Source: Nitrospirota bacterium
GTDB taxonomy: Bacteria > Nitrospirota > CAKKRA01 > 9FT-COMBO-42-15
Direction of reading: 5' to 3'
Assembly: GCA_016195585.1 (NCBI GenBank)
Contig: JACPZJ010000205.1
Location: 1 to 6,533, forward strand
DNA length: 6,533 nt
A program made the position numbers and the translations under genes. The first letter of the stretch is position 1, and each line of letters starts with the position of its first letter. This document shows, piece after piece, positions 1 through 6,217 of this stretch. The notes under the pieces are model-generated. The model did no database searches. It was not told where the DNA came from and was given only the letters and a program-made list of their open reading frames with translations.

Positions 1-1224
1 GATTATCTCTCAAGGGATGGTTATAAGGCGATAGAAAAGGCCATTAAGGAGCTAAAGGCAGGGGACATCATAGAAGAGGTAAAAAGGTCAGGGCTGCGGG
101 GCCGCGGCGGGGCCGGGTTTTTAGCAGGACAGAAATGGGAGCTTGCGGCAAAAGGGCCTGCAGAGGAAAAATATCTCTGCTGTAATGCTGCAGAGGGCGA
201 GCCCGGAACACTCAAAGACCGCTGCCTTATACGCTCAAACCCTCATCAGTTGATAGAGGGAATTATCATTGCCTCATATGCGATTGGAGCGAATAAATCC
301 TTTATCTATATCAATAAAGGCTATAAAGAAGAGATTGCAGCGCTTGAGAGGGCATTGAAAGAGGCCAAGGAAAGGGGATACATTGGCGAAAAGATACTCG
401 GAAGCAATTTTTCTCTGGATATAAATATCAAAGAATGTCCTGATAAATATATTGCAGGTGAAGAGACTGCCATGTTAGAGGCAATAGAAGGCAGGGAGGC
501 AAAGCCGCGGCAGAAGCCCCCATTTTTTCCGGCTGTAAAAGGGCTTTATGGCAGGCCGACGGTTGCTAATAATACTGAAACCCTGTCAAATATCCCTCAT
601 ATTATTCTAAAGGGCGGGGAGTGGTTCTCTAAAATCGGTTCGCAGAACAGCCCGGGGACAATGTTGTTTACCCTTACAGGCGACATAAACAGGCCGGGTG
701 TATACGAGCTGCCCCTCGGGACAACTGTGAAGGAGCTTATAAATAACTGCGGCGGAGGGGTAAAGAACGGGGCTGTATTAAAGGCAGTCTTTCCTGCAGG
801 CCCGTCAGGCGCGCCTATTGCAGAATCCCAGCTTGATATTCCGCTTGATTTTGAATCATTAAAAGAGGCAGGCTCAGGCCTCGGCTGCGCTGCTGTCACT
901 GTTATTGGAAATTCCAAGTGCATTGTAAACACCGCTGCTGGTTTTTCAAGGTTTTTTATGGAAGGTTCCTGCGGCCAGTGTCCTGCCTGTCAGATGGGGA
1001 CTGTCAAAATATATCGGCTTCTCCAGAAGATTGAGGATGGCAGGGGCGAGATTAAAGACCTTGCTGAGATAGAAGAGATATGCGGCCTTTTAGAAAATGA
1101 GAAGGTATACTGCCATCTTTTGAGGGGGGCGGCATTATCAGCAAGGGGCGCTGTTAAAGGTTTCAGGACTGAATTTGAGGCCCACATAAATAACAAAAGA
1201 TGCCCCCAAAAAGCCGATGATTGA
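1..1224 (+). CDS. NuoF-like NADH dehydrogenase flavin/iron-sulfur subunit, 5' partial
   Basis: The frame is open from base 1 and gives 407 residues before TGA at 1222-1224; the true start is upstream of the window. Residues 31-46 carry the glycine-rich FMN-binding motif (GLRGRGGAGF then GQKWE). Residues 62-74 read NAAEGEPGTLKDR, matching the family's NADExEPGTxKDR. Around 150-157, KYIAGEETAM matches the AYICGEETAL nucleotide-binding segment. Four cysteines at about 324, 327, 330 (SCGQCPACQMGT) and 371 fit the N3 [4Fe-4S] cluster. The family transfers hydride electrons from NADH via FMN to iron-sulfur clusters, or the reverse, on the cytoplasmic side. Oddities: the Asp of NADE is Ala, and Pro-Thr of GFPTG is Leu-Ala. 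There is no C-terminal ferredoxin extension of the HydB kind; any N-terminal thioredoxin-like domain would lie outside the window. The next gene is a cytochrome b fusion rather than NuoG, so this is probably the NAD(H) module of another complex. Family call is firm; physiological partner is inferred. Confidence 0.93.
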   Translation, partial: DYLSRDGYKAIEKAIKELKAGDIIEEVKRSGLRGRGGAGFLAGQKWELAAKGPAEEKYLCCNAAEGEPGTLKDRCLIRSNPHQLIEGIIIASYAIGANKSFIYINKGYKEEIAALERALKEAKERGYIGEKILGSNFSLDINIKECPDKYIAGEETAMLEAIEGREAKPRQKPPFFPAVKGLYGRPTVANNTETLSNIPHIILKGGEWFSKIGSQNSPGTMLFTLTGDINRPGVYELPLGTTVKELINNCGGGVKNGAVLKAVFPAGPSGAPIAESQLDIPLDFESLKEAGSGLGCAAVTVIGNSKCIVNTAAGFSRFFMEGSCGQCPACQMGTVKIYRLLQKIEDGRGEIKDLAEIEEICGLLENEKVYCHLLRGAALSARGAVKGFRTEFEAHINNKRCPQKADD

Positions 1225-1235
1225 AGGTATTTTTT

Positions 1236-3317
1236 ATGAAAGAGGCAGGGCCTAAAATCTTAATTGAGCAAAAACCAAAAACAGCCCTTCAAAAAACATT
1301 TCTTCTTCTTGAGGATTTTTTAAATAAGATATTTACCCCAAGATACAATCCCTTCTATTACCTCGGCGCAATATCTTCAATCTTATTTATCATACTGGTA
1401 ATAAGCGGTGTATATCTTTTTATATTTTATAGAACCAATAATCCCTATCAGGTAGTTCAGGATATAACCGAGAAGCAGTGGTATATCGGCGGCATAATGA
1501 GGAGCATTCACAGATACTCAGCCGACGGCCTGATTATTGCTGTTATCCTCCACACGATAAGGGAGTATCTTATCGGCAGATACAGCCATTACGGATGGCT
1601 TGCATGGATTACAGGCCTGCTCCTTTTGATTGTCACCATTATAATAGGGATAACAGGCTACTGGCTTGTTTGGGATGAGAGGGCGCAGTTGGTTGCCTTA
1701 AAGACATCAGAGTTGTTGAGTGACATACCTCTTTTTATAGAGCCCATATCAATGTCTTTTCTCAGCAATGAGTCGCTGGATATGCTTCTCTTTTTTGTCC
1801 TCCATCTTATGCACCTTGCCCTGCCTGTTGCTATGGTTTTTTTGATAGGATTGCATATCTTTAGATTATCCCGTCCTGTAATTGCAACCCCCAGGATTAT
1901 GACCATCGCCATAGTGATTATGCTGTTTGCAGCGTCTGTTATTATGCCTGCCACAAGCGCACCACCTGCTGATTTGAGTAAAATACCCAGGGATGCGCCT
2001 TTTGACTGGTTCTATCTTTTTATATATCCCTTGAGGGAGATAATCCCATTGCAGCGCTTCTGGATAATTCTCAGCGCCATAACAATAGCGCTCTTTATAT
2101 TGCCATGGACAAGAAGGCGCAGGCTGCTTCCTGCAGAGGTTATATTAGAGAATTGCACAGGCTGCGAGCAGTGCAATAAGGACTGCCCTTATGAGGCCAT
2201 CCGCATGCGCTTCAGTTCAGACAGATTGCCATACAGGGCAGAGGCAACTGTTATACCCGAGAGATGCGCATCCTGCGGTGTATGCGTCGGGGCATGCGAT
2301 TTTGCAGCTATAAACCTGCCTGACATGACCGATGCCCGGATTAATGAGGAAATAGTTAAACTTTTATCAGGCATCAAACAGACAGACAAGATGCCTGCGA
2401 TCTTATTGTTTATCTGCGCACAGAGCGCCGCGCTGAATACCATAATTGATATAAAAGATAACTCTGTAAAAGGGATGAAAAATATTAAAGCGACAGCCCT
2501 TCCATGTATCGGCATGGTACAGCCCTCTATGATAGAAAGGGGATTTAAATCAGGCGCAGACGGCGTTTTCCTCTGCGGATGTTTAATTGGCGATTGTTAT
2601 TATCGTGAAGGGAATAGATGGCTTCATGAAAGGGTTATGGGTGAAAGGTATCCATTCCTGTCAAAGGCAATTGACGCCGGAAGGATACGGGAATACGGGG
2701 CGGCATCCGTTAATACCAATAAGATAATAGATGAGATACGGCTCTTTGAGGGATATCTTAATAACTATAATAAACAAAAAAAGGAGATGCAGCCAAGGGA
2801 ATCAAAGGTCAATGACAGGGGAATTTTAAAGAGGATGATAGCATTATCTGCCATACCTGCCTTTCTCATTGTTTTTTTCTCCATGAAGCCCATCTATCCC
2901 TTTTACAGCAAGGGTGATTCTTTAATAAAGCTTGCTATAAAATACCCCAGCAGATATAAGGCGGACTGCAGGGAGCTGACAGAGAAGGAGACAGAGGCCA
3001 AGCTCAGGCACATGAGAAAGACAAACTCTCCATTTTCAGATATGAGGATGGATTGTCAGGGAGAGCGGCTTCCCATTAATGTAGATGTATATGTGGATAA
3101 TAAGAATGTATTGTCCAGAAGCTATTTTCCAACAGGTCTGAAAAATGACGGCCCGATATTTATCTATGAGGAGATACCTGTAACAACAGGCACGCATGGG
3201 TTTAAGGTCAGGATTAGGGATTCCAAAGAGGACAATCCCCTTAATTATGTCTTTGAAAAGGAAGTGGGGCTTAAATCAGGAGAGGTTAGTGTAATAGATT
3301 TATCTAATAAATTTTAA
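1236..3317 (+). CDS. Cytochrome b/b6 - [4Fe-4S] ferredoxin - MvhD-like fusion membrane protein
   Basis: A 693-residue fusion. Residues 41-145 and 183-209 are cytochrome b helices A-D, with haem-ligand pairs H92/H106 and H193/H207 (each His-X13-His). Helices at about 219-237 and 271-290 resemble subunit IV, with FDWFYLFIYPLRE (256-268) where the quinol-site PEWY segment lies. RRRR at 293-296 places the following part in the cytoplasm. There, C307/310/313/317 and C344/347/350/354 form two [4Fe-4S] motifs, and 387-470 resembles the MvhD/FlpD iron-sulfur subunit (PCIG, then GCLIGDCYYREGN; C394, 424, 447, 449, 454), although its usual CxxC is a single Cys. A helix at 533-550 leads to an unrecognised C-terminal domain of about 140 residues, predicted outside, with C578 and C607. 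I chose ATG 1236 because GAAGG (1223-1227) sits 8 nt upstream; TTG 1221 would add five residues and overlaps the upstream stop. Inferred role: quinone oxidoreductase passing electrons to or from the adjacent NuoF-like subunit. No Rieske protein or cytochrome c is in view. Confidence 0.9.
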   Translation: MKEAGPKILIEQKPKTALQKTFLLLEDFLNKIFTPRYNPFYYLGAISSILFIILVISGVYLFIFYRTNNPYQVVQDITEKQWYIGGIMRSIHRYSADGLIIAVILHTIREYLIGRYSHYGWLAWITGLLLLIVTIIIGITGYWLVWDERAQLVALKTSELLSDIPLFIEPISMSFLSNESLDMLLFFVLHLMHLALPVAMVFLIGLHIFRLSRPVIATPRIMTIAIVIMLFAASVIMPATSAPPADLSKIPRDAPFDWFYLFIYPLREIIPLQRFWIILSAITIALFILPWTRRRRLLPAEVILENCTGCEQCNKDCPYEAIRMRFSSDRLPYRAEATVIPERCASCGVCVGACDFAAINLPDMTDARINEEIVKLLSGIKQTDKMPAILLFICAQSAALNTIIDIKDNSVKGMKNIKATALPCIGMVQPSMIERGFKSGADGVFLCGCLIGDCYYREGNRWLHERVMGERYPFLSKAIDAGRIREYGAASVNTNKIIDEIRLFEGYLNNYNKQKKEMQPRESKVNDRGILKRMIALSAIPAFLIVFFSMKPIYPFYSKGDSLIKLAIKYPSRYKADCRELTEKETEAKLRHMRKTNSPFSDMRMDCQGERLPINVDVYVDNKNVLSRSYFPTGLKNDGPIFIYEEIPVTTGTHGFKVRIRDSKEDNPLNYVFEKEVGLKSGEVSVIDLSNKF

Positions 3318-3320
3318 GGC

Positions 3321-3767
3321 TCAAGGTTCTTTAACAACCTCCCCGCCTGCCTCTTTCCACCCCTTTATCCCGCCCTCAAGGTTTTTAAGTTTGCTGTAGC
3401 CGAGGGTTACAAGGACATCGCATATCTTCCTTGATCTGTCGCCGTCCTCTGAATAAAAAACTATCTCTTTTGACAATTCCTTTTTTAAAACCTTGTCCAT
3501 TGCCCTGAGGCTTGTATAGGAGAAATTTGCAGCCCCTTTAATATGACCCTCTTCATAAAGTTCTTTGATTCTTGTGTCAATAATGATAAGCTCATTATTC
3601 TGCTTCATCATATCCATGAGCTCTTTTGACGAAATAGATAGATATGTGTATACAGGCATGCTGCGCCGCATCTCAGCCATCTTTATCAAATAGTTTGTGA
3701 TGGCTATTGCTATAATGGAGATAAAAATGCCTGCATATAAAAGATATATCTTTTTTTTTCTTTCCAT
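3321..3767 (-). CDS. Membrane-anchored rhodanese-fold protein, catalytic Cys replaced by Ser
   Basis: A 148-residue protein with a basic start (MERKKK) and one hydrophobic helix at about 7-27, probably an uncleaved anchor with the domain outside the cytoplasm. Residues 45-145 are a single rhodanese domain: IIIDTR (61-66), EEGHIKGAANF (72-82), the active-site loop FYSEDGDRS (104-112) and the closing LEGGIKGWKEAGG (130-142). Rhodaneses normally have Cys where this loop has S106 (codon TCA), so sulfur transfer through a persulfide is unlikely; a binding or regulatory role is an inference. The nearby C116 is not at the catalytic position. The start ATG is at 3767-3765; AAGGAG (3784-3779) lies 11 nt upstream, slightly far but the best ribosome site. 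A consensus promoter lies at 3849-3821. The gene runs opposite to both neighbours and its stop is 3 bp from the end of the cytochrome b fusion gene. Domain call is firm. Confidence 0.88.
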   Translation of the reverse strand: MERKKKIYLLYAGIFISIIAIAITNYLIKMAEMRRSMPVYTYLSISSKELMDMMKQNNELIIIDTRIKELYEEGHIKGAANFSYTSLRAMDKVLKKELSKEIVFYSEDGDRSRKICDVLVTLGYSKLKNLEGGIKGWKEAGGEVVKEP

Positions 3768-3872
3768 TGTCCTGAATTCTCCTTATAATATAAAATTAGT
3801 GCGTATAAAATCGTAGAAAAATTATAAGGTTTTATACCCAAAATGTCAATGAGATTATAGAAAGGGATTTTT
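3768..3872. other. Divergent intergenic region between the rhodanese-fold and oxidase-like genes
   Basis: This 105-bp AT-rich gap separates divergent genes. The minus-strand promoter is listed separately. For the plus strand only a weak candidate is visible: TTGTCC (3767-3772), 18-nt spacer, TAAAAT (3791-3796), overlapping the start of the rhodanese-fold gene. The plus-strand ribosome site AAAGGG (3861-3866) lies 6 nt before ATG 3873. A regulator binding here could affect both genes, but no clear inverted-repeat operator was found. Confidence 0.5.
3821..3849 (-). promoter_or_regulatory. Perfect-consensus sigma70-type promoter for the rhodanese-fold gene
   Basis: Read on the minus strand, TTGACA (3849-3844) is followed by a 17-nt spacer and TATAAT (3826-3821): both hexamers and the spacing match the housekeeping consensus exactly. 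The predicted start is near 3814, giving a leader of about 47 nt to the ATG at 3767. Nothing operator-like was recognised. Transcription has not been shown; the call rests on the sequence match and correct placement. Confidence 0.75.
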
Positions 3873-5273
3873 ATGCAGGAATTAACAGGCCATATTAAAA
3901 TTGACTGGAAAAGAAGCAGGCTTTTATACGCATGGCTGCTTCTGTCTGTTTCAACGCTTATATTTGCAGGCATCTTTGCCCTGCTCATAGCCCTTGCCCG
4001 GACACCCTTAATCCAGAATCTCCTTCCCGGCAAGGACTACTTTTATATAGCCCTTGTTGGCCATGTGATACTCGCCTTTGTAATCTGGTTTCTTGCATTT
4101 ATGGGCGCATTATGGGTTTTTACATCTTCTGGGTTTTTAAACAGGGAGACTTTCAGTATTATGATCGGTTGGGCATCATTTTTTCTGACTGCCATTGGCG
4201 CTATACTGATCACCATCCCTGCAATAATGGGGCGGGGAATCCCGCTTATCATTAATTATGTTCCTATAATAGAACATCCCCTTTTCTATATTGGATTGAT
4301 ATTATCAGGCGCTGGTATTTTATTAACGATTATTAATACACTCCTGACAATCCTGCAGGCAAAAAGGGCATCAAAAGAGGCGCTCCCTATAGAAACCTTT
4401 GGCATGGCGCTTGCCGGTGTGGCTGTCCTGATTGCCTTTTTATGTATCGGCCTGTCATATTATTTTCAGGCGCTGTCAGCGGACAGAAAGGCATTTGTTG
4501 ACTTTGAGCGTCTCTTCTGGGGCGCTGGACATATGCTGCAATTTGCCAATACAATGGCAATGGTTACAGCATGGATAATTCTGGCAAGGCTGACAATAAA
4601 TAAATATCCACTCGGCAATGGCCTTGCAAAGATACTTTACCTGCTTTATATAATCTTCGTTTTACCTGCGCCACTTATATATTTTATTTATGATATTGCA
4701 AGACAGGCGCATAAGGATGCCTTTACTGAGCTTATGCGATGGGGTATGGGCTCAAGCGGTGTATTTATAATTATGATAGTCGTAGCAATTTTAAAAAGCA
4801 GGGGCGCGGTGCGCCGTGCCCCTGCAATGCCATGGTCTGATCCGGGCTTCTCATCACTGCTCATGTCAATCAGCATTTTTACACTCGGCGGCCTCACTGC
4901 CTTTACAATTAGCGGTGTTAATGTAAAGATACCTGCGCACTATCATGGCGCAGTAGGCGGTGTTACAATAGCCTTTATGGGCATTGCCTATCGCATGCTG
5001 CCTTCTTTAAAAAGGGAAATATACTATAAAAGGCTCGGCAGCATACAGCCATATTTATACGGACTCGGCCTGCTCTTATTCATGTTAGGCATGTTCCTTG
5101 CGGGCTCACATGGCGTCCAGAGAAAGGTGTATGGCTCTGATCAGGTGCTTGATAATATCGGGAAGTTTATCGGCATGGGGATTATGGGCATCGGCGGCCT
5201 TGTTGCAATTGCAGGCGGCGCATCCTTTGTGTGGAATATGCTGGTGTCATTGATAAAGGGTGAAAAGAAATAA
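3873..5273 (+). CDS. Divergent haem-copper oxidase subunit I homologue lacking the CuB His pair
   Basis: A 466-residue protein with about 12 predicted membrane helices and short loops. Its pattern resembles ba3-type and NO reductase-like subunit I. Helix II has VGHV with H64 (low-spin haem ligand). Helix VI has LFWGAGHMLQF with H220, equivalent to the first CuB ligand. MPWSDP (319-324) matches the family's LPWDNP, and helix X has PAHYHG with H356 and H358, equivalent to the high-spin and low-spin haem ligands. LAGSHGVQRK (409-418) resembles the HGxxRR segment. In contrast, helix VII, which should hold the His-His CuB pair about 49 residues after H220, reads LPAPLIYFIYD (264-274); the only His between H220 and H356 is H280. 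The Tyr normally four residues after the helix VI His is F224. Standard oxygen reduction is therefore doubtful; an NO-related or electron-transfer role is speculation. ATG 3873 has AAAGGG 6 nt upstream. NorQ-like and SCO genes follow. No subunit II is visible. Confidence 0.82.
   Translation: MQELTGHIKIDWKRSRLLYAWLLLSVSTLIFAGIFALLIALARTPLIQNLLPGKDYFYIALVGHVILAFVIWFLAFMGALWVFTSSGFLNRETFSIMIGWASFFLTAIGAILITIPAIMGRGIPLIINYVPIIEHPLFYIGLILSGAGILLTIINTLLTILQAKRASKEALPIETFGMALAGVAVLIAFLCIGLSYYFQALSADRKAFVDFERLFWGAGHMLQFANTMAMVTAWIILARLTINKYPLGNGLAKILYLLYIIFVLPAPLIYFIYDIARQAHKDAFTELMRWGMGSSGVFIIMIVVAILKSRGAVRRAPAMPWSDPGFSSLLMSISIFTLGGLTAFTISGVNVKIPAHYHGAVGGVTIAFMGIAYRMLPSLKREIYYKRLGSIQPYLYGLGLLLFMLGMFLAGSHGVQRKVYGSDQVLDNIGKFIGMGIMGIGGLVAIAGGASFVWNMLVSLIKGEKK
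4798..4825. repeat. GC-rich palindrome inside the oxidase-like gene
   Basis: The arm GCAGGGGC (4798-4805) pairs with GCCCCTGC (4818-4825). The inner bases extend this to a 12-bp stem with one G-U pair and a four-base loop (4810-4813). It encodes residues 309-318 of the oxidase-like protein, a basic stretch (SRGAVRRAPA) predicted to be a cytoplasmic loop between helices VIII and IX. Its left arm shares GCAGGGGCG with the palindrome at 5334-5356, suggesting a common repeat family. Confidence 0.55.
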
Positions 5274-5302
5274 TAGAACCAGTTTACACTTTTTGCTATA
5301 AT
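5274..5302 (+). promoter_or_regulatory. Possible extended -10 promoter for the NorQ-like/SCO genes
   Basis: TGCTATAAT (5294-5302) is a perfect -10 box with the extended TGN element. At 17 nt spacing the -35 position holds TAGAAC (5274-5279), only 3 of 6 matches, which an extended -10 can tolerate. The predicted start near 5309 would give a leader of about 70 nt containing the hairpin at 5334-5356. The oxidase gene ends at 5273, so read-through from upstream is also possible. Confidence 0.5.
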
Positions 5303-5333
5303 ATACCTGTTTAATTTCAAGGGGAGAGTAGCA

Positions 5334-5356
5334 GGGGCGAGGCGGCGCCTCGCCCC
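5334..5356. repeat. GC-rich palindrome in the leader of the NorQ-like gene
   Basis: GGGGCGAGGC (5334-5343) and GCCTCGCCCC (5347-5356) form a perfect 10-bp stem with a 3-base loop. No T-run follows on either strand, so it is not a standard intrinsic terminator. It ends 21 nt before the TTG start and 11 nt before the ribosome site AGGGG (5368-5372). It may be a dispersed palindromic repeat, or an RNA element affecting stability or translation. Confidence 0.6.
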
Positions 5357-5377
5357 CCGCATAAGATAGGGGTAAAC

Positions 5378-6217
5378 TTGCCAAAAACAGCAATAGAGTC
5401 AAAGGCAGTAAAGGTTAAAGAATACAAGATGGAAAAAGAGCCGTATTATATGCCTCACAGCAATGAGGTTGAGATATTCACTGCTGCATATAAAAATAGG
5501 CTTCCTGTAATGTTAAAAGGTCCGACAGGATGCGGTAAGACAAGGTTTCTGGAATACATGGCATATAAATTGAAAAGGCCGCTGATTACTGTCTCCTGCC
5601 ATGATGATTTAACGAGCAGCGACCTTGTTGGGAGGTATCTGATAAAGGGCGGCGAGACGGCATGGTCGGACGGCCCTCTTACAGAGGCAGTCCGCATTGG
5701 CGCAATATGCTATCTTGATGAGATTGTGGAGGCGAGGAAGGATACAACAGTTGTAATCCATCCGCTCACAGATGACAGAAGAATCTTGCCGATTGAAAAA
5801 AAAGGAGAGGTATTAAAGGCAGCAGAAGGCTTTATGCTTGTTGTCTCCTTTAACCCGGGTTATCAGAATATTTTAAAAAACTTAAAGCAGAGCACAAGGC
5901 AGAGATTTATTTCCCTCACCTTTGATTATCCGCCAAAGGAGCTTGAGATGGAGATTGTAAGGCATGAATCAGCCGTGGATGCAGAGACTGCAAAATCCCT
6001 TGTCACGCTCGGCGAGAAGATTAGAAATCTTAAAAACAAGGGACTGGAAGAAGGTGCAAGCACAAGGCTTTTAATATATGCAGGACAGCTTATTGCCTCA
6101 GGCGTTTCGCCAAAGGAGGCATGTGAGGCATCCCTCGCAGAGCCGCTTACAGATGAGCCTGATATAAAAAAGGTGATAATAGAGCTGGTAGATACGGTAA
6201 TGGGAGGAGCGGTATAA
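5378..6217 (+). CDS. norQ: NorQ/CbbQ/NirQ-family AAA+ ATPase (MoxR-type)
   Basis: A 279-residue cytoplasmic AAA+ protein. Walker A is GPTGCGKT (48-55), Walker B is ICYLDE (110-115), a sensor-1-like Asn is N159 in SFNPG, arginine-finger candidates lie in STRQRF (172-177), and sensor 2 is near R230 (EEGASTRLL). Family signatures CHDDLTSSDLVGRYL (74-88) and DTTVVIHPLTDDRR (122-135) match NorQ/CbbQ closely over the full length. Members work with a VWA-domain partner (NorD or CbbO) to remodel target enzymes; NorQ is needed to activate NO reductase by metal-centre insertion. Position directly after the oxidase-like gene makes that protein the likely client. TTG 5378 is chosen because AGGGG (5368-5372) is 5 nt upstream; an ATG at 5429 would remove 17 residues, lacks a well-spaced ribosome site, and cannot be excluded. 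No NorD is visible. The stop overlaps the next ATG by one base. The exact subfamily (NorQ versus CbbQ) is inferred from context. Confidence 0.9.
   Translation: MPKTAIESKAVKVKEYKMEKEPYYMPHSNEVEIFTAAYKNRLPVMLKGPTGCGKTRFLEYMAYKLKRPLITVSCHDDLTSSDLVGRYLIKGGETAWSDGPLTEAVRIGAICYLDEIVEARKDTTVVIHPLTDDRRILPIEKKGEVLKAAEGFMLVVSFNPGYQNILKNLKQSTRQRFISLTFDYPPKELEMEIVRHESAVDAETAKSLVTLGEKIRNLKNKGLEEGASTRLLIYAGQLIASGVSPKEACEASLAEPLTDEPDIKKVIIELVDTVMGGAV

Noticed and set aside
92..117. GC-rich tract as a regulatory or repeat element
   Set aside because: It encodes the conserved glycine-rich FMN motif, whose Gly and Arg codons explain the base composition.
597..932. Open frame on the minus strand within the NuoF-like gene, and similar antisense frames elsewhere
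   Set aside because: They lie opposite well-supported genes, show no recognisable domains and lack convincing ribosome sites.
1040..1050. Third copy of the GCAGGGGCGAG repeat in the NuoF-like gene
   Set aside because: It shares 11 bases with the palindrome arm at 5331-5341 but has no matching opposite arm, and encodes ordinary residues; probably chance.
1221..1235. TTG at 1221 as the start of the cytochrome b fusion
   Set aside because: It overlaps the upstream stop and lacks a ribosome site at good spacing, while ATG 1236 has GAAGG 8 nt upstream.
3315..3323. Bidirectional terminator between the convergent genes
   Set aside because: Only 3 bp separate the two stop codons and no strong stem with T-run is visible there; any terminator would have to lie within coding sequence.
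3873..5273. Ordinary terminal cytochrome c or quinol oxidase subunit I
   Set aside because: The helix VII His-His pair and the active-site Tyr are missing, so a standard oxygen-reducing call is not supported.
5334..5356. Intrinsic terminator after the oxidase-like gene
   Set aside because: The stem is strong but no T-run follows on either strand, and a promoter-like sequence precedes it.
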